Source: Clostridiales bacterium
Lineage (GTDB): Bacteria; Bacillota; Clostridia; Oscillospirales; CAG-272
Reading direction: 5' to 3'
Length of the DNA stretch: 64,000 nt
Assembly: GCA_012514145.1 (NCBI GenBank)
Contig: JAAZAV010000061.1
Location: 25,009 to 89,008 of the forward strand
Part shown: piece by piece, positions 18,292-25,995 of the stretch
Position numbering within the stretch: position 1 is the stretch's first letter
How the letters are laid out: every line of letters starts with the position of its first letter
The notes under the pieces: model-generated
What the model saw: only the letters and a program-made list of their open reading frames with translations
Database searches by the model: none
What the model was told of the DNA's origin: nothing
Program-made: the position numbers and the translations under genes

Positions 18292-18930
18292 TTGAAAAAG
18301 ACATTCTGCAAAATCATATTTTTACTTCTTGCCGCTTTGCTGCCGATAGCGGTCTTCATTTCCTGCTCATCGGGAATAGTAAAGATAACATATGAGGACG
18401 GCAAGTATATTGACAAGACCAACGGCATAACCTATCTGCCTGCCGGTGATAGCTATGAGCCGACGGCTATAGGTGAGCCATACGCCGAATATGACGGCGG
18501 AACATTATACAATATCCCGGGGCTTGACCCTGAGCTCTGGCTCGCAGAGGAGTATGACGGCATCGGCTCGATATTCTACTCGGAAGAGACGGAACTGCCC
18601 GCGCTTGAGAACTTCGGTGCGACTGAGGCGTATATCTGTGTCGAGGACGCAATAACAATGCATCTGCAGACAATCGACAATCAGTCCGTCATAAACCGAA
18701 TAATCGAGGCTCTGACCGGGTGCGAGGACAACCTTCAGCTTCCCTCCGGCGGTACATCGTATCATATAAAGTTCATGTCAGAGACATATCCCGGCATCTA
18801 CTATGACATACTCTATGTGGAGTGCGACAGCGGAGACTATCTTTATGATCGCGACACAAAACAGTGCTGCGACGCGGGACGTATTCTCAAAGCCTACCTG
18901 AGCGACACACCCGAAACCGAAGGGGCATAA
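18292..18930 (+). CDS. Lipoprotein of unknown function
   Basis: A 212-residue predicted lipoprotein. The signal peptide KKTFCKIIFLLLAALLPIA ends in a lipobox (FISC, followed by SSG). The mature part is acidic and rich in Tyr, Gly and Glu, with four further Cys residues and no motif I recognise. It starts at TTG, which was accepted because the signal peptide begins there and no ATG lies between. The next gene starts 1 base after its stop, so the two are probably co-translated. Confidence 0.7.
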   Translation: MKKTFCKIIFLLLAALLPIAVFISCSSGIVKITYEDGKYIDKTNGITYLPAGDSYEPTAIGEPYAEYDGGTLYNIPGLDPELWLAEEYDGIGSIFYSEETELPALENFGATEAYICVEDAITMHLQTIDNQSVINRIIEALTGCEDNLQLPSGGTSYHIKFMSETYPGIYYDILYVECDSGDYLYDRDTKQCCDAGRILKAYLSDTPETEGA

Positions 18931-18931
18931 A

Positions 18932-19486
18932 ATGAGTGTGAGTACGAACGAAAAGAATACCGGAGGAATTCCCTCCGCGGTGCTTCCCGACATAAATATC
19001 GGAGCAGACCCGCTTTCATCTCTGATTCCCGGACTTGAGCCGCTGCGTCCCCAAAAGATATGCTTCGTCTGTACCGGAAATACCTGCCGCTCTCCAATGG
19101 CGGCAGCGGTGCTAAATCATCTCGGCAGCCGCTACGGTTTCACCGGAGTATCGGCGGGCATCTACCCAAATGTGGGTGAACCTATCGCCGAAAATGCGGT
19201 AAAGGCCCTTAAAGCCGCGGGCATAGAGCCTTCGCCCGGCAACGAGTATACCTCACACACCGCCTGCCGGGTCAGCGCCGAACTGCTTTCGGGCTGCGAT
19301 AAAATCATCGGTATCAGCGGCAGCCACACCCTTACACTGCTCGCTCTGTTTCCCCAGTACGCCTCGCGTATCACCGCATTCAACGAGGATATAGCCGACC
19401 CCTGGGGCGGCAGCGAGGAAATATACGACGAGTGTTTGAAGCAGATAACAGAAGGCATACGCGCCATGTTCGGTCTTTATGACTGA
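18932..19486 (+). CDS. Low-molecular-weight phosphatase, YwlE (protein-arginine phosphatase) type
   Basis: The CX5R loop is VCTGNTCRSPMA (Cys 47, Arg 53) and the general acid is in DIADPWGGS. The Thr in CTGNT, where tyrosine phosphatases usually have Ile or Leu, is the feature that favours phosphoarginine in Bacillus YwlE. That makes an arginine phosphatase the better guess, although the McsB kinase is not in the window. A 40-residue N-terminal extension before the domain is unusual; no internal Met offers a shorter start. It overlaps rimI by 8 bases. Confidence 0.85.
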   Translation: MSVSTNEKNTGGIPSAVLPDINIGADPLSSLIPGLEPLRPQKICFVCTGNTCRSPMAAAVLNHLGSRYGFTGVSAGIYPNVGEPIAENAVKALKAAGIEPSPGNEYTSHTACRVSAELLSGCDKIIGISGSHTLTLLALFPQYASRITAFNEDIADPWGGSEEIYDECLKQITEGIRAMFGLYD

Positions 19487-19943
19487 AATAACCGTCTCTG
19501 GCATGTCGTCTGCCGACATACCGGCTGTCTCCAAGCTGGAACGGCTCTGTTTTTCCGATCCCTGGAGCAGCGAGGCGATATCGACTCTTGTGCTCTCACC
19601 CGAACGCTCGGACAGTTTCAGACAGCTGACCTTTGCAGCTCATATCGGCAGCCGGCTCGCCGGTTATGCCATCGTATATCTTGTGGCTGGTGAAGGACAG
19701 CTTGAGCGCATAGCCGCATCACCCGAGTTCAGACGTATGGGAGTGGGAAAGGCGCTGCTCGGCGCTGTAATGGATGAGATGCGGGAGCTTGGAGCCGGAC
19801 GGATAACCCTTGAGGTGCGGGAATCAAATGCCGCAGCCAGGGCGCTGTATGAATCATCCGGCTTTGTCACCGACGGCATACGGCGGCGATTCTACCGCGA
19901 CCCCACCGAGGATGCGGTGCTTATGTCGGCGGAAATAAAATAA
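19479..19943 (+). CDS. rimI: Ribosomal-protein-alanine N-acetyltransferase RimI
   Basis: A GNAT acetyltransferase of 154 residues, predicted to acetylate the N-terminus of ribosomal protein S18 or a similar substrate. The acetyl-CoA loop is RRMGVGKALL, preceded by LERIAASPEF, and the C-terminal NAAARALYESSGF is typical of RimI. Placement between a YwlE-like gene and tsaD fits, since rimI is commonly beside the t6A genes. tsaB and tsaE, often in the same cluster, are not seen here. Confidence 0.88.
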   Translation: MTEITVSGMSSADIPAVSKLERLCFSDPWSSEAISTLVLSPERSDSFRQLTFAAHIGSRLAGYAIVYLVAGEGQLERIAASPEFRRMGVGKALLGAVMDEMRELGAGRITLEVRESNAAARALYESSGFVTDGIRRRFYRDPTEDAVLMSAEIK

Positions 19944-19959
19944 CAGGTTTATACTATTT

Positions 19960-20958
19960 ATGCTTATACTGGGCTTTGAAACCTCATGCGACGAGACCTC
20001 TGCGGCGGTAGTTGAGATGGCCGACGGGAGCCGGCGCATATTATCGAATATTGTGGCGTCCCAGATACCGATACACACGGTATACGGCGGCGTCGTGCCC
20101 GAAATAGCCAGCCGCGCCCACGCCGAAGCAATAAGCGGAGTAACCCGTGAGGTGCTTGACAAGGCGGGAATAACAGTGTCCGAGGTTGACGCAATAGCCG
20201 TGACAAACCGGCCGGGACTTATCGGCTCGCTGCTTGTGGGTGTCAGTTTTGCAAAATCTCTGGCATTGGCATACGGCAAACCGCTGGTGCCGGTGGATCA
20301 TATTCCGGCTCATGTTGCCGCCAACTACTTCACTCATCAGGAACTAGATCCGCCTTTTTTCGCGCTGGTGGTTTCCGGAGGACATACCTCCCTGATACGA
20401 TTTGACAGCCATACCGAATACGAAACGGTGGGGCGCACCCGTGATGATGCCGCCGGCGAGTGCTTTGACAAGGCTGCGCGAGTCATGGGTATACCTTACC
20501 CCGGCGGTGCCGAACTGGACAGACTGGCGCATCTGGGCAGGGACAACGTGAAGCTCCCCACGGCAGCCTTACGGGACGATACGCTTGACTTTTCCTTCAG
20601 CGGTCTCAAAACCGCGATTATCAATCATCTGCACAACCTGGACCAGAAGGGGGAGAGTTACTCGCGGGAGGATGTGGCGGCATCGCTGATGGCGGCGGTA
20701 GCCTCATCCTTCACCTCACAGCTCGGGCGGGCGCTGGAGATTTACTCCGTCAGCCGGCTGGTGCTGGCGGGCGGCGTGGCGGCTAATTCACACCTTCGCA
20801 GCGCTCTTCAGTCATTTTCAGACAAACGCGGCATACGGCTCTATCTGCCCGAACGTTCTCTCTGCGGCGACAACGCCGCCATGGTGGGCGCGCAGGGCTA
20901 TTACGAATACCTGGCGGGTCATACCGCTGGTTCGGAGCTGAACGCCTACTGCTCATAA
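19960..20958 (+). CDS. tsaD: tRNA N6-adenosine threonylcarbamoyltransferase
   Basis: Transfers threonylcarbamoyl to A37 of ANN-decoding tRNAs (t6A), working with TsaB, TsaE and TsaC. It begins MLILGFETSCDETSAAVVE, the family signature, and has the metal-binding histidines in HIPAH, VSGGHTSL, and LAGGVAANSHLR near the end. Length (332 residues) is normal. It is the last gene of this run; a cluster of DnaA boxes lies just past its stop. Confidence 0.96.
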   Translation: MLILGFETSCDETSAAVVEMADGSRRILSNIVASQIPIHTVYGGVVPEIASRAHAEAISGVTREVLDKAGITVSEVDAIAVTNRPGLIGSLLVGVSFAKSLALAYGKPLVPVDHIPAHVAANYFTHQELDPPFFALVVSGGHTSLIRFDSHTEYETVGRTRDDAAGECFDKAARVMGIPYPGGAELDRLAHLGRDNVKLPTAALRDDTLDFSFSGLKTAIINHLHNLDQKGESYSREDVAASLMAAVASSFTSQLGRALEIYSVSRLVLAGGVAANSHLRSALQSFSDKRGIRLYLPERSLCGDNAAMVGAQGYYEYLAGHTAGSELNAYCS

Positions 20959-21019
20959 TACAAAGGCTCACGGGAATGTGCATATACACTGCATGAATTC
21001 TACACGGAATACACGGGAG

Positions 21020-21052
21020 TTTTCCACAACCTGTGTAAAACTCTGTGGACAA
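21020..21052. promoter_or_regulatory. Cluster of three DnaA boxes, 12-base spacing
   Basis: Three nine-base sites lie in a row. TTTTCCACA (21020-21028, plus) and TTTTACACA (21032-21040, minus) fit TTWTNCACA exactly; TTGTCCACA (21044-21052, minus) differs at one base. Each is separated from the next by exactly 3 bases. A one-mismatch site (ATATGCACA, minus) lies at 20977-20985. The interval is gene-free (20959-21224) between tsaD and icd. No dnaA or dnaN is nearby, so this is not an obvious oriC; regulation of the downstream genes or DnaA titration is more likely. Confidence 0.65.
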
Positions 21053-21075
21053 TGTACATTTTGCGTTACTTTAAC
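21046..21075 (+). promoter_or_regulatory. Possible promoter of the icd-rex-dnaD-dnaI run
   Basis: TGGACA (one mismatch to TTGACA), 18 bases and TTTAAC (two mismatches). The -35 box overlaps the third DnaA box, which would allow DnaA to repress. The match is modest and the implied leader is about 140 bases. Confidence 0.3.
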
Positions 21076-21134
21076 ATCCCGGATGCCGGTAAAAAGGCGA
21101 AAAAACAAGCTATATCATACAGTTGAAGCATGAG

Positions 21135-21196
21135 GCGAAACGTATTTCGCAGCGAAACGGAATACAGTTTCATGTGGAATTCCGTAAATATGAAAC
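21135..21196 (+). promoter_or_regulatory. Interleaved hairpins in the icd leader
   Basis: GCGAAA/TTTCGC (21135-21150) is followed by two interleaved pairings, CGGAAT/ATTCCG (21158 with 21179) and GTTTCAT/ATGAAAC (21167 with 21190). They exclude each other or form a pseudoknot, and end 14 bases before the AAGGAG of icd. Seen by eye only. Confidence 0.3.
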
Positions 21197-21224
21197 CAAA
21201 AAGGTTAATAAGGAGACACACACT

Positions 21225-22403
21225 ATGAAGGGCAATTACGAGAATGAGATAAAGAATGCGCTGGAGAAATTCGAGGTTATCCTTCGCGGACAGCTGGAGC
21301 GCTGCGAGAAAATCGCCGACAGCCGCGAACCCATGGATTTCGCCGCAATCGACAAGCTGACCATAGGCATCTGCGGCGGCGACGGCATCGGCCCCACCAT
21401 AACGGCGGCTTCAAAACGAGTTCTCGCCTATCTGCTTGCCGATGAACTCGAGAGGGGAAGCGTTGTTTTCAAGGACATCGACGGTTTGACAATCGAGAAT
21501 AGGGCGGCATGCGGCAAGGCCATTCCCGACGATGTCATGGAGGAGCTTTATCAGTGCCCCGTTATCCTTAAAGGCCCCACCACTACTCCCAGGGCGGGCG
21601 ATCCCTGGCCGAACATAGAGAGCGCCAATGTTATGATGCGCAAGAAGCTGGATCTTTTCGCCAATGTCCGTCCCGTAAAGGTTCCCGATAAGGGCATCGA
21701 CTGGACCTTCTTCCGCGAGAACACCGAGGGCAGCTATGCTGTCGGTTCCCAGGGTGTGAATGTCACCGATTACCTTGCGATAGATTTCTGTGTTACCACC
21801 ACTACCGGCACCGAGCGAATAGCCCGTCTGGCTTACGAGTATGCCCGCAAGAACGGCAAGAACCGTGTATCCATAGTAACCAAGGCAAATGTAATAAAGA
21901 CCACCGACGGCAAATTCCTCAATCTCTGCAAGAAGATCGGCGAGGAATACCCCGAGATCACAACCGACGACTGGTATATCGACATAATGACGGCAAAGCT
22001 TGTCGACGAGAAGCGCCGCACCGAATTCCGTGTGTTCGTGCTGCCCAACCTCTACGGCGACATCATCACCGACGAAGCAGCCGAGTTCCAGGGCGGTGTC
22101 GGCACCGCAGGTTCCTCCAACATCGGCTCCCGCTACGCCATGTTCGAAGCGATTCACGGTTCGGCTCCCCGTATGGTACAGGAAGGCCGTGCGATCTACG
22201 CCGACCCCTGCTCAATGCTCCGCGCCACGGTTCTGCTGCTGTCTCACATCGGACGCCAGGATAAAGCCGACCTGCTTGAAAGGGCGCTGGACATATGCAT
22301 GTTCGAGGAGAAGAAGCTGAAGATAACCGGCCGCGATACGGGCGCCACCTGCGAGCAATACGCCGACTATGTAATGGAAACCATAAAGGCTCTTCAGGCC
22401 TGA
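21225..22403 (+). CDS. icd: Isocitrate dehydrogenase (isocitrate/isopropylmalate dehydrogenase family)
   Basis: Oxidative decarboxylation of isocitrate to 2-oxoglutarate is the likely reaction. ESANVMMRKKLDLF carries the SxNxxxR substrate motif that marks isocitrate rather than isopropylmalate enzymes. The metal-binding aspartates lie around NLYGDIITDEAAE, and the cofactor loop is IHGSAPRMVQ. The Lys-Tyr pair that gives E. coli Icd its NADP preference is not evident, so NAD is more likely, but this is uncertain. ATG 21225 is chosen because AAGGAG is 9 bases before it; the ORF track extends 34 codons further into the leader. rex follows after 9 bases. Confidence 0.85.
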   Translation: MKGNYENEIKNALEKFEVILRGQLERCEKIADSREPMDFAAIDKLTIGICGGDGIGPTITAASKRVLAYLLADELERGSVVFKDIDGLTIENRAACGKAIPDDVMEELYQCPVILKGPTTTPRAGDPWPNIESANVMMRKKLDLFANVRPVKVPDKGIDWTFFRENTEGSYAVGSQGVNVTDYLAIDFCVTTTTGTERIARLAYEYARKNGKNRVSIVTKANVIKTTDGKFLNLCKKIGEEYPEITTDDWYIDIMTAKLVDEKRRTEFRVFVLPNLYGDIITDEAAEFQGGVGTAGSSNIGSRYAMFEAIHGSAPRMVQEGRAIYADPCSMLRATVLLLSHIGRQDKADLLERALDICMFEEKKLKITGRDTGATCEQYADYVMETIKALQA

Positions 22404-22412
22404 TAAGAATCA

Positions 22413-23048
22413 GTGAAAGACAAATCAACTCCCTCCCAGGCGGTAAGTGGACGGCTGCCCGGCTACCTGCGTGTGCTGCGGGGACTGATCGGCAACGATA
22501 TAATGCGGGTCAGTTCCTCTGAACTGGCGCGCCTCATGGATTCAACTCCATCACAGGTGAGGCAGGACCTCTCCTTTTTCGGAGAGTTCGGTCAGAAGGG
22601 ATACGGCTACAACGTCAGGTATCTCTATACCGGCATCTATTCGGCGCTCTGCCTGTCTGACAGCCGCAGCGCGGTGATAATCGGCGCCACACCAATAGGC
22701 GAAGCGGCGGCTTCCGAGCCGGTGCTTGCCAAGCACGGTGTGCGTCTCATCGGAGTATTTGACGATGACCGTGCCGGTGAGACTCTGGGCGGTCTGACGG
22801 TTCGCCCGCTCGGCGAGCTGTCCGGATGCGGAGCCGATATCGCGGTTATCTGCACCCAGGGTATCGACGCAAGATTGAGAAAGCTGCTGGCGGATTCGGG
22901 ATTTTTAGGTATATGGAATCTTTCAGACAGCAGCCTGACCTCCGATGAGCTGCCCGGACAGCCGGTAATCCGCAGCCTTTCGCTGGGCGATTCGCTGATG
23001 CTGCTCTGTTACGAAATCGGCAGAACGCAGTCCGAACCTAAGCAATAA
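22413..23048 (+). CDS. rex: Redox-sensing transcriptional repressor Rex, with variant NAD site
   Basis: A winged-helix repressor responding to the NADH/NAD+ ratio. The DNA-binding half is typical: LPGYLRVLRGL, SSELARLMDSTPSQVRQDLSF and FGEFGQKGYGYNV. The Rossmann loop, normally GxGxxG, reads GATPIG (in AVIIGATPIGEAAA), and the C-terminal VDL-type Asp region reads SLSLGDSL. NADH sensing could therefore be altered. The start is GTG, 9 bases after icd, so both are probably translated from one mRNA. No clear inverted Rex operator was found upstream of icd. Confidence 0.88.
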   Translation: MKDKSTPSQAVSGRLPGYLRVLRGLIGNDIMRVSSSELARLMDSTPSQVRQDLSFFGEFGQKGYGYNVRYLYTGIYSALCLSDSRSAVIIGATPIGEAAASEPVLAKHGVRLIGVFDDDRAGETLGGLTVRPLGELSGCGADIAVICTQGIDARLRKLLADSGFLGIWNLSDSSLTSDELPGQPVIRSLSLGDSLMLLCYEIGRTQSEPKQ

Positions 23049-23093
23049 CCACCGGTCTGTTCCTCATGGAACGCCGGGAATAACAATTTTACA

Positions 23094-24092
23094 ATGGATA
23101 TAAAAATCAATTACGGCAGCTCGCCGGCGGTTTTTCCCGACATAAGAGGCGTTAAAGGATGGACGGCTTCCGACATATCGGTGCTCGCCGCGCTCTGCTT
23201 TGAAGCATCACTGAGGGGAGACCTTAACGCGCTTGCGACAGCTGTAAAGTCAACAACCGATGCAGTGCAGACATCTCTTGCCTTCTGGAGCGCCGCAGGA
23301 ATTATAACGGAGGCGGATCTGTCTTCAGTCTCGGGAGCAGCAGAGGGAACAAAGGTTCCCGATGTCATCCCACTGCCTCCCGATGTCCGACCAAGCTATA
23401 CCGGCAAAGAACTGGCGGAGGTTATCGACAGCACCAACGGTCTCAAGCGGCTTATTGATGAGTGTCAGCGCATAGCGGGCAAACTCTTCTCAATGGCGGA
23501 GATAGGTCAGCTGGTGGGTCTTGTGGACTACCTTCACCTTGACGCCGAGTATGTTATAATGCTTTTCATGTACTGTGTCGAGCGGGACAAGAAATCGGTG
23601 CGCTATATAGTACAGACAGCATACAACCTGGCGGACGAGGGTATTGCCACCATCCCGCATCTTGAGGAATACATGCAGCGCCATTCGCGGCTCAACAACC
23701 TGACCGGACGACTCAGAAAGCTGTTCGGCTTCGGCGACCGCGAGCTCACCGCAAAAGAAGATGAGTATGTGAACCGCTGGTGCATGGAATTCGGCTATGA
23801 GTTTGACGTTATAAAACGCGCCTATGAAATAACCATAGAGAGCACCTCAAAACACAAACTCTCGCTGCCATATCTGAACAAGATTCTCCAGAACTGGAAT
23901 ACCGCCGGCTACCGGACACTGGATGAGGTGGACGCCGCTCTTGCGGCCTACCGCCGCAGCCGCGAGGAAGCCCGGTTACAGACGGTAGTCCCCGAATCCT
24001 CTTTCAGCACCGATGAGTTCTTTGAACTGGCATTAAAGCGCAGCTATGAAAAACTGAGTAAAAACAGCTCCGGCGGAAAGGACGGTAACTGA
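23094..24092 (+). CDS. DnaD-domain replication initiation protein
   Basis: Likely helps DnaA and the loader bring helicase to the origin. The 332-residue protein has an N-terminal winged-helix-like region (VLAALCFEASLRGDLNAL) and two DnaD-type repeats. The C-terminal one is clear: FGFGDRELTAKEDEYVNRW with the following LPYLNKILQNW (a YxxxILxxW signature of the family). The stop overlaps the next start by one base (ATGA-type junction), the arrangement seen for DnaB/DnaD with DnaI genes in Firmicutes. Confidence 0.88.
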   Translation: MDIKINYGSSPAVFPDIRGVKGWTASDISVLAALCFEASLRGDLNALATAVKSTTDAVQTSLAFWSAAGIITEADLSSVSGAAEGTKVPDVIPLPPDVRPSYTGKELAEVIDSTNGLKRLIDECQRIAGKLFSMAEIGQLVGLVDYLHLDAEYVIMLFMYCVERDKKSVRYIVQTAYNLADEGIATIPHLEEYMQRHSRLNNLTGRLRKLFGFGDRELTAKEDEYVNRWCMEFGYEFDVIKRAYEITIESTSKHKLSLPYLNKILQNWNTAGYRTLDEVDAALAAYRRSREEARLQTVVPESSFSTDEFFELALKRSYEKLSKNSSGGKDGN

Positions 24093-25075
24093 TGGCCTAT
24101 AATTCCGCGAATGTCGCAAGGCTCCGTCAGGAGTTTGAGGCGAAGCATCTCCGGGCAATTGAGGATGCCGATCGCCGCACCGCCGAACTTTATGTCAAAC
24201 TGCCCGAACTCCGTGCCATCGATTCGGAGCTGGCGGGAACCGGTGTGCGCATTATGCGCGCCATAAACGGTCAGGAGGGTCACGGCACACTGGATGAGCG
24301 CATAAATCAGGTGCGCAGCATGAACGAAGATTTACAAAAACTGCGAAACGAGTGTCTTACCTCGGCGGGTTACCCCTCCGACTACACCGACCCCGTATAC
24401 GAATGCCCGGCATGTCAGGATTACGGATTTGTCGATACCCGCATGTGTGTCTGCCTGAAAAGGGCTCTTGTCATGGCGGGCTATGAAAGCTCGGGCATAG
24501 GAAGGCTTATCGAGACTCAGTCATTTGATACCTTCTCGCTGGACTATTATTCCGAGGATACCCGGGCGCTGGAGAACATGAGGCGGGTGCTGGCGCTCTG
24601 CAAAGATTATGCCGAGAATTTCGGCAAGAACGGCGGGAATCTGCTGCTCTGCGGCGCCACCGGGCTTGGCAAGACCCACCTATCCACCTCCATCGCGAAG
24701 GTTATTATAGAGAACGGTTATGATGTGGTGTATGACACCGCCTCCAATATATTCGCTGATTTCGAGTATGAGCGTTTCAGCCGAAGCTATTCTGACACTT
24801 CCGAGGTTAGAACCGCCAGGTATTTCGCCTGCGAGCTGCTGATCATGGATGATCTCGGAACAGAGGTATCGAATCAGTTTACAATATCCTGCCTGTATAA
24901 TCTCATTAACACCCGTATCAACAACGGGCGGTGGATGATAATCAACACAAATCTCACCCGTGACGAGCTGCGCAGGCGTTACGCCGACCGCATAACCTCA
25001 CGTCTTTTCGGCGAGTTTTCACCGCTGATGTTCTATGGCCGCGACATCCGCGCCCAGAAGCTGGCAAAACAGTAA
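24092..25075 (+). CDS. dnaI: DnaC/DnaI-like helicase loader ATPase
   Basis: An AAA+ ATPase that loads the replicative helicase. Residues about 105-125 contain a Cys cluster (YECPACQDYGF, MCVCLKRA) like the Zn-binding module of DnaI. Walker A is LLLCGATGLGKTH, Walker B is LLIMDDLGTE, sensor 1 is IINTNLT, and the arginine-finger region is RYADRITSRLFG. Length (327 residues) matches DnaI. It is the last gene of the icd-rex-dnaD-dnaI run. Confidence 0.9.
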   Translation: MAYNSANVARLRQEFEAKHLRAIEDADRRTAELYVKLPELRAIDSELAGTGVRIMRAINGQEGHGTLDERINQVRSMNEDLQKLRNECLTSAGYPSDYTDPVYECPACQDYGFVDTRMCVCLKRALVMAGYESSGIGRLIETQSFDTFSLDYYSEDTRALENMRRVLALCKDYAENFGKNGGNLLLCGATGLGKTHLSTSIAKVIIENGYDVVYDTASNIFADFEYERFSRSYSDTSEVRTARYFACELLIMDDLGTEVSNQFTISCLYNLINTRINNGRWMIINTNLTRDELRRRYADRITSRLFGEFSPLMFYGRDIRAQKLAKQ

Positions 25076-25090
25076 TGCGGGTCTGCGCTA

Positions 25091-25119
25091 TTGACAACGA
25101 CGGCAAAATTGTGTATACT
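25091..25119 (+). promoter_or_regulatory. Promoter of the P-loop kinase gene
   Basis: TTGACA, 17 bases, TATACT. The leader to the start codon contains a tandem 10-base repeat (TTAACAATTA, TTAACAATAA) at 25161-25180 just before AAGGAG. Confidence 0.75.
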
Positions 25120-25204
25120 GATCTCACGGCTTGAGCCGACAGTCTGAGCAGCATGATTTTTTAACAATTATTAACAATAAAAAGATGAATATAAGGAGCA
25201 AAAA

Positions 25205-25930
25205 ATGAGCAAGAAGACCTTCAAGAAGCGTTTCATAATCGTTTCGGGACCGGTTTGCAGCGGCAAGACCACCCTCGCGCTTAATATTGCGAAGAACAGC
25301 GGCGGCTGCTATTACTTTGACAAGGACGACCTGGTTCCCACCTCAAACGCCTGTTTCGATGCAGTTGAGCAGCTGGTACCCAAGGATGTTGAGCTGAAAT
25401 ATGACCGCGACACCCTGCAGAAGCGTGACCGGCACTCCCAGTTCTTCAAGGACTATATCCGCAACCCCGAGTACGAGTCAACACGCGATGTTCTCATCAA
25501 GGGCCTGCAGTTTTCCAACCTTGTGATTGTCAATGCTCCATATACCTCCGAGCTGAAGAAGGAAGCCGCCGGAAACTGCCCCGCATTCGATGAGTTCCAT
25601 CGCTTCTTTGTGAAGGAAGACTGCGAATTCTTTGTGGTCTTCGTTCATATCAGCAAGGAAGAACTGAAGCGCCGTCTGCTCAACCGTCTCGCCGAGGACC
25701 CCAAGGCCGCCGAGCGCGACAAGAACGTTTATACCGATCTCGACGCCTATATCGCCGCCGAGAACGTTGCGCCTCCGGCACTTGAGAACTCGAAGAATGT
25801 AGACAGACTCTTCGTGTTCGAGGCGGACACCGATGAGCTGCGCGATGCCTCCTATGAAAAATTAATGGCGGTTCTCGGTATCACCGACTACGAGCCCTAC
25901 AACCGTAAGATCGAAGTAAACAGAGTCTGA
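25205..25930 (+). CDS. P-loop kinase-like protein of unknown substrate
   Basis: A 241-residue cytoplasmic protein with Walker A GPVCSGKTT near residue 20, a DKDDL motif where AAA_33/zeta-type kinases place the catalytic aspartate, and a basic lid (SKEELKRRLLNRLAEDP) about residue 155. The fold is that of small-molecule or nucleotide kinases; nothing identifies the substrate. No antitoxin-like gene flanks it, so a zeta-toxin role is unlikely. It is a single-gene unit with its own promoter and a terminator. Codon choice is strongly biased, like that of the glycolytic genes here, suggesting high expression. Confidence 0.75.
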   Translation: MSKKTFKKRFIIVSGPVCSGKTTLALNIAKNSGGCYYFDKDDLVPTSNACFDAVEQLVPKDVELKYDRDTLQKRDRHSQFFKDYIRNPEYESTRDVLIKGLQFSNLVIVNAPYTSELKKEAAGNCPAFDEFHRFFVKEDCEFFVVFVHISKEELKRRLLNRLAEDPKAAERDKNVYTDLDAYIAAENVAPPALENSKNVDRLFVFEADTDELRDASYEKLMAVLGITDYEPYNRKIEVNRV

Positions 25931-25941
25931 TATAGATAATG

Positions 25942-25977
25942 CCGGGGATACGTACAACGCTGCGTATCCCCGGTTTT
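25942..25977 (+). terminator. Terminator immediately before a solute-binding protein gene
   Basis: CCGGGGATACG pairs perfectly with CGTATCCCCGG, followed by TTTT. Only 18 bases separate it from the next start codon, including that gene's GGAGG. Confidence 0.8.
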
Positions 25978-25995
25978 GACAACGGAGGTTGAATT

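Noticed and set aside
21020-21052. Possible Rex operator or chromosomal origin
   Set aside because: The TCCACA/TGTGGA inverted repeat does not match Rex half-sites, and it is better explained by DnaA boxes. No dnaA, dnaN or AT-rich unwinding region supports oriC.
25161-25180. Rex operator made of TTAACAA half-sites
   Set aside because: The two copies are direct repeats 10 bases apart, not the inverted arrangement Rex needs; kept only as a possible operator of unknown type.
25205-25930. Zeta-type toxin of a toxin-antitoxin pair
   Set aside because: No small antitoxin gene flanks it and the gene is monocistronic with housekeeping-like codon use.
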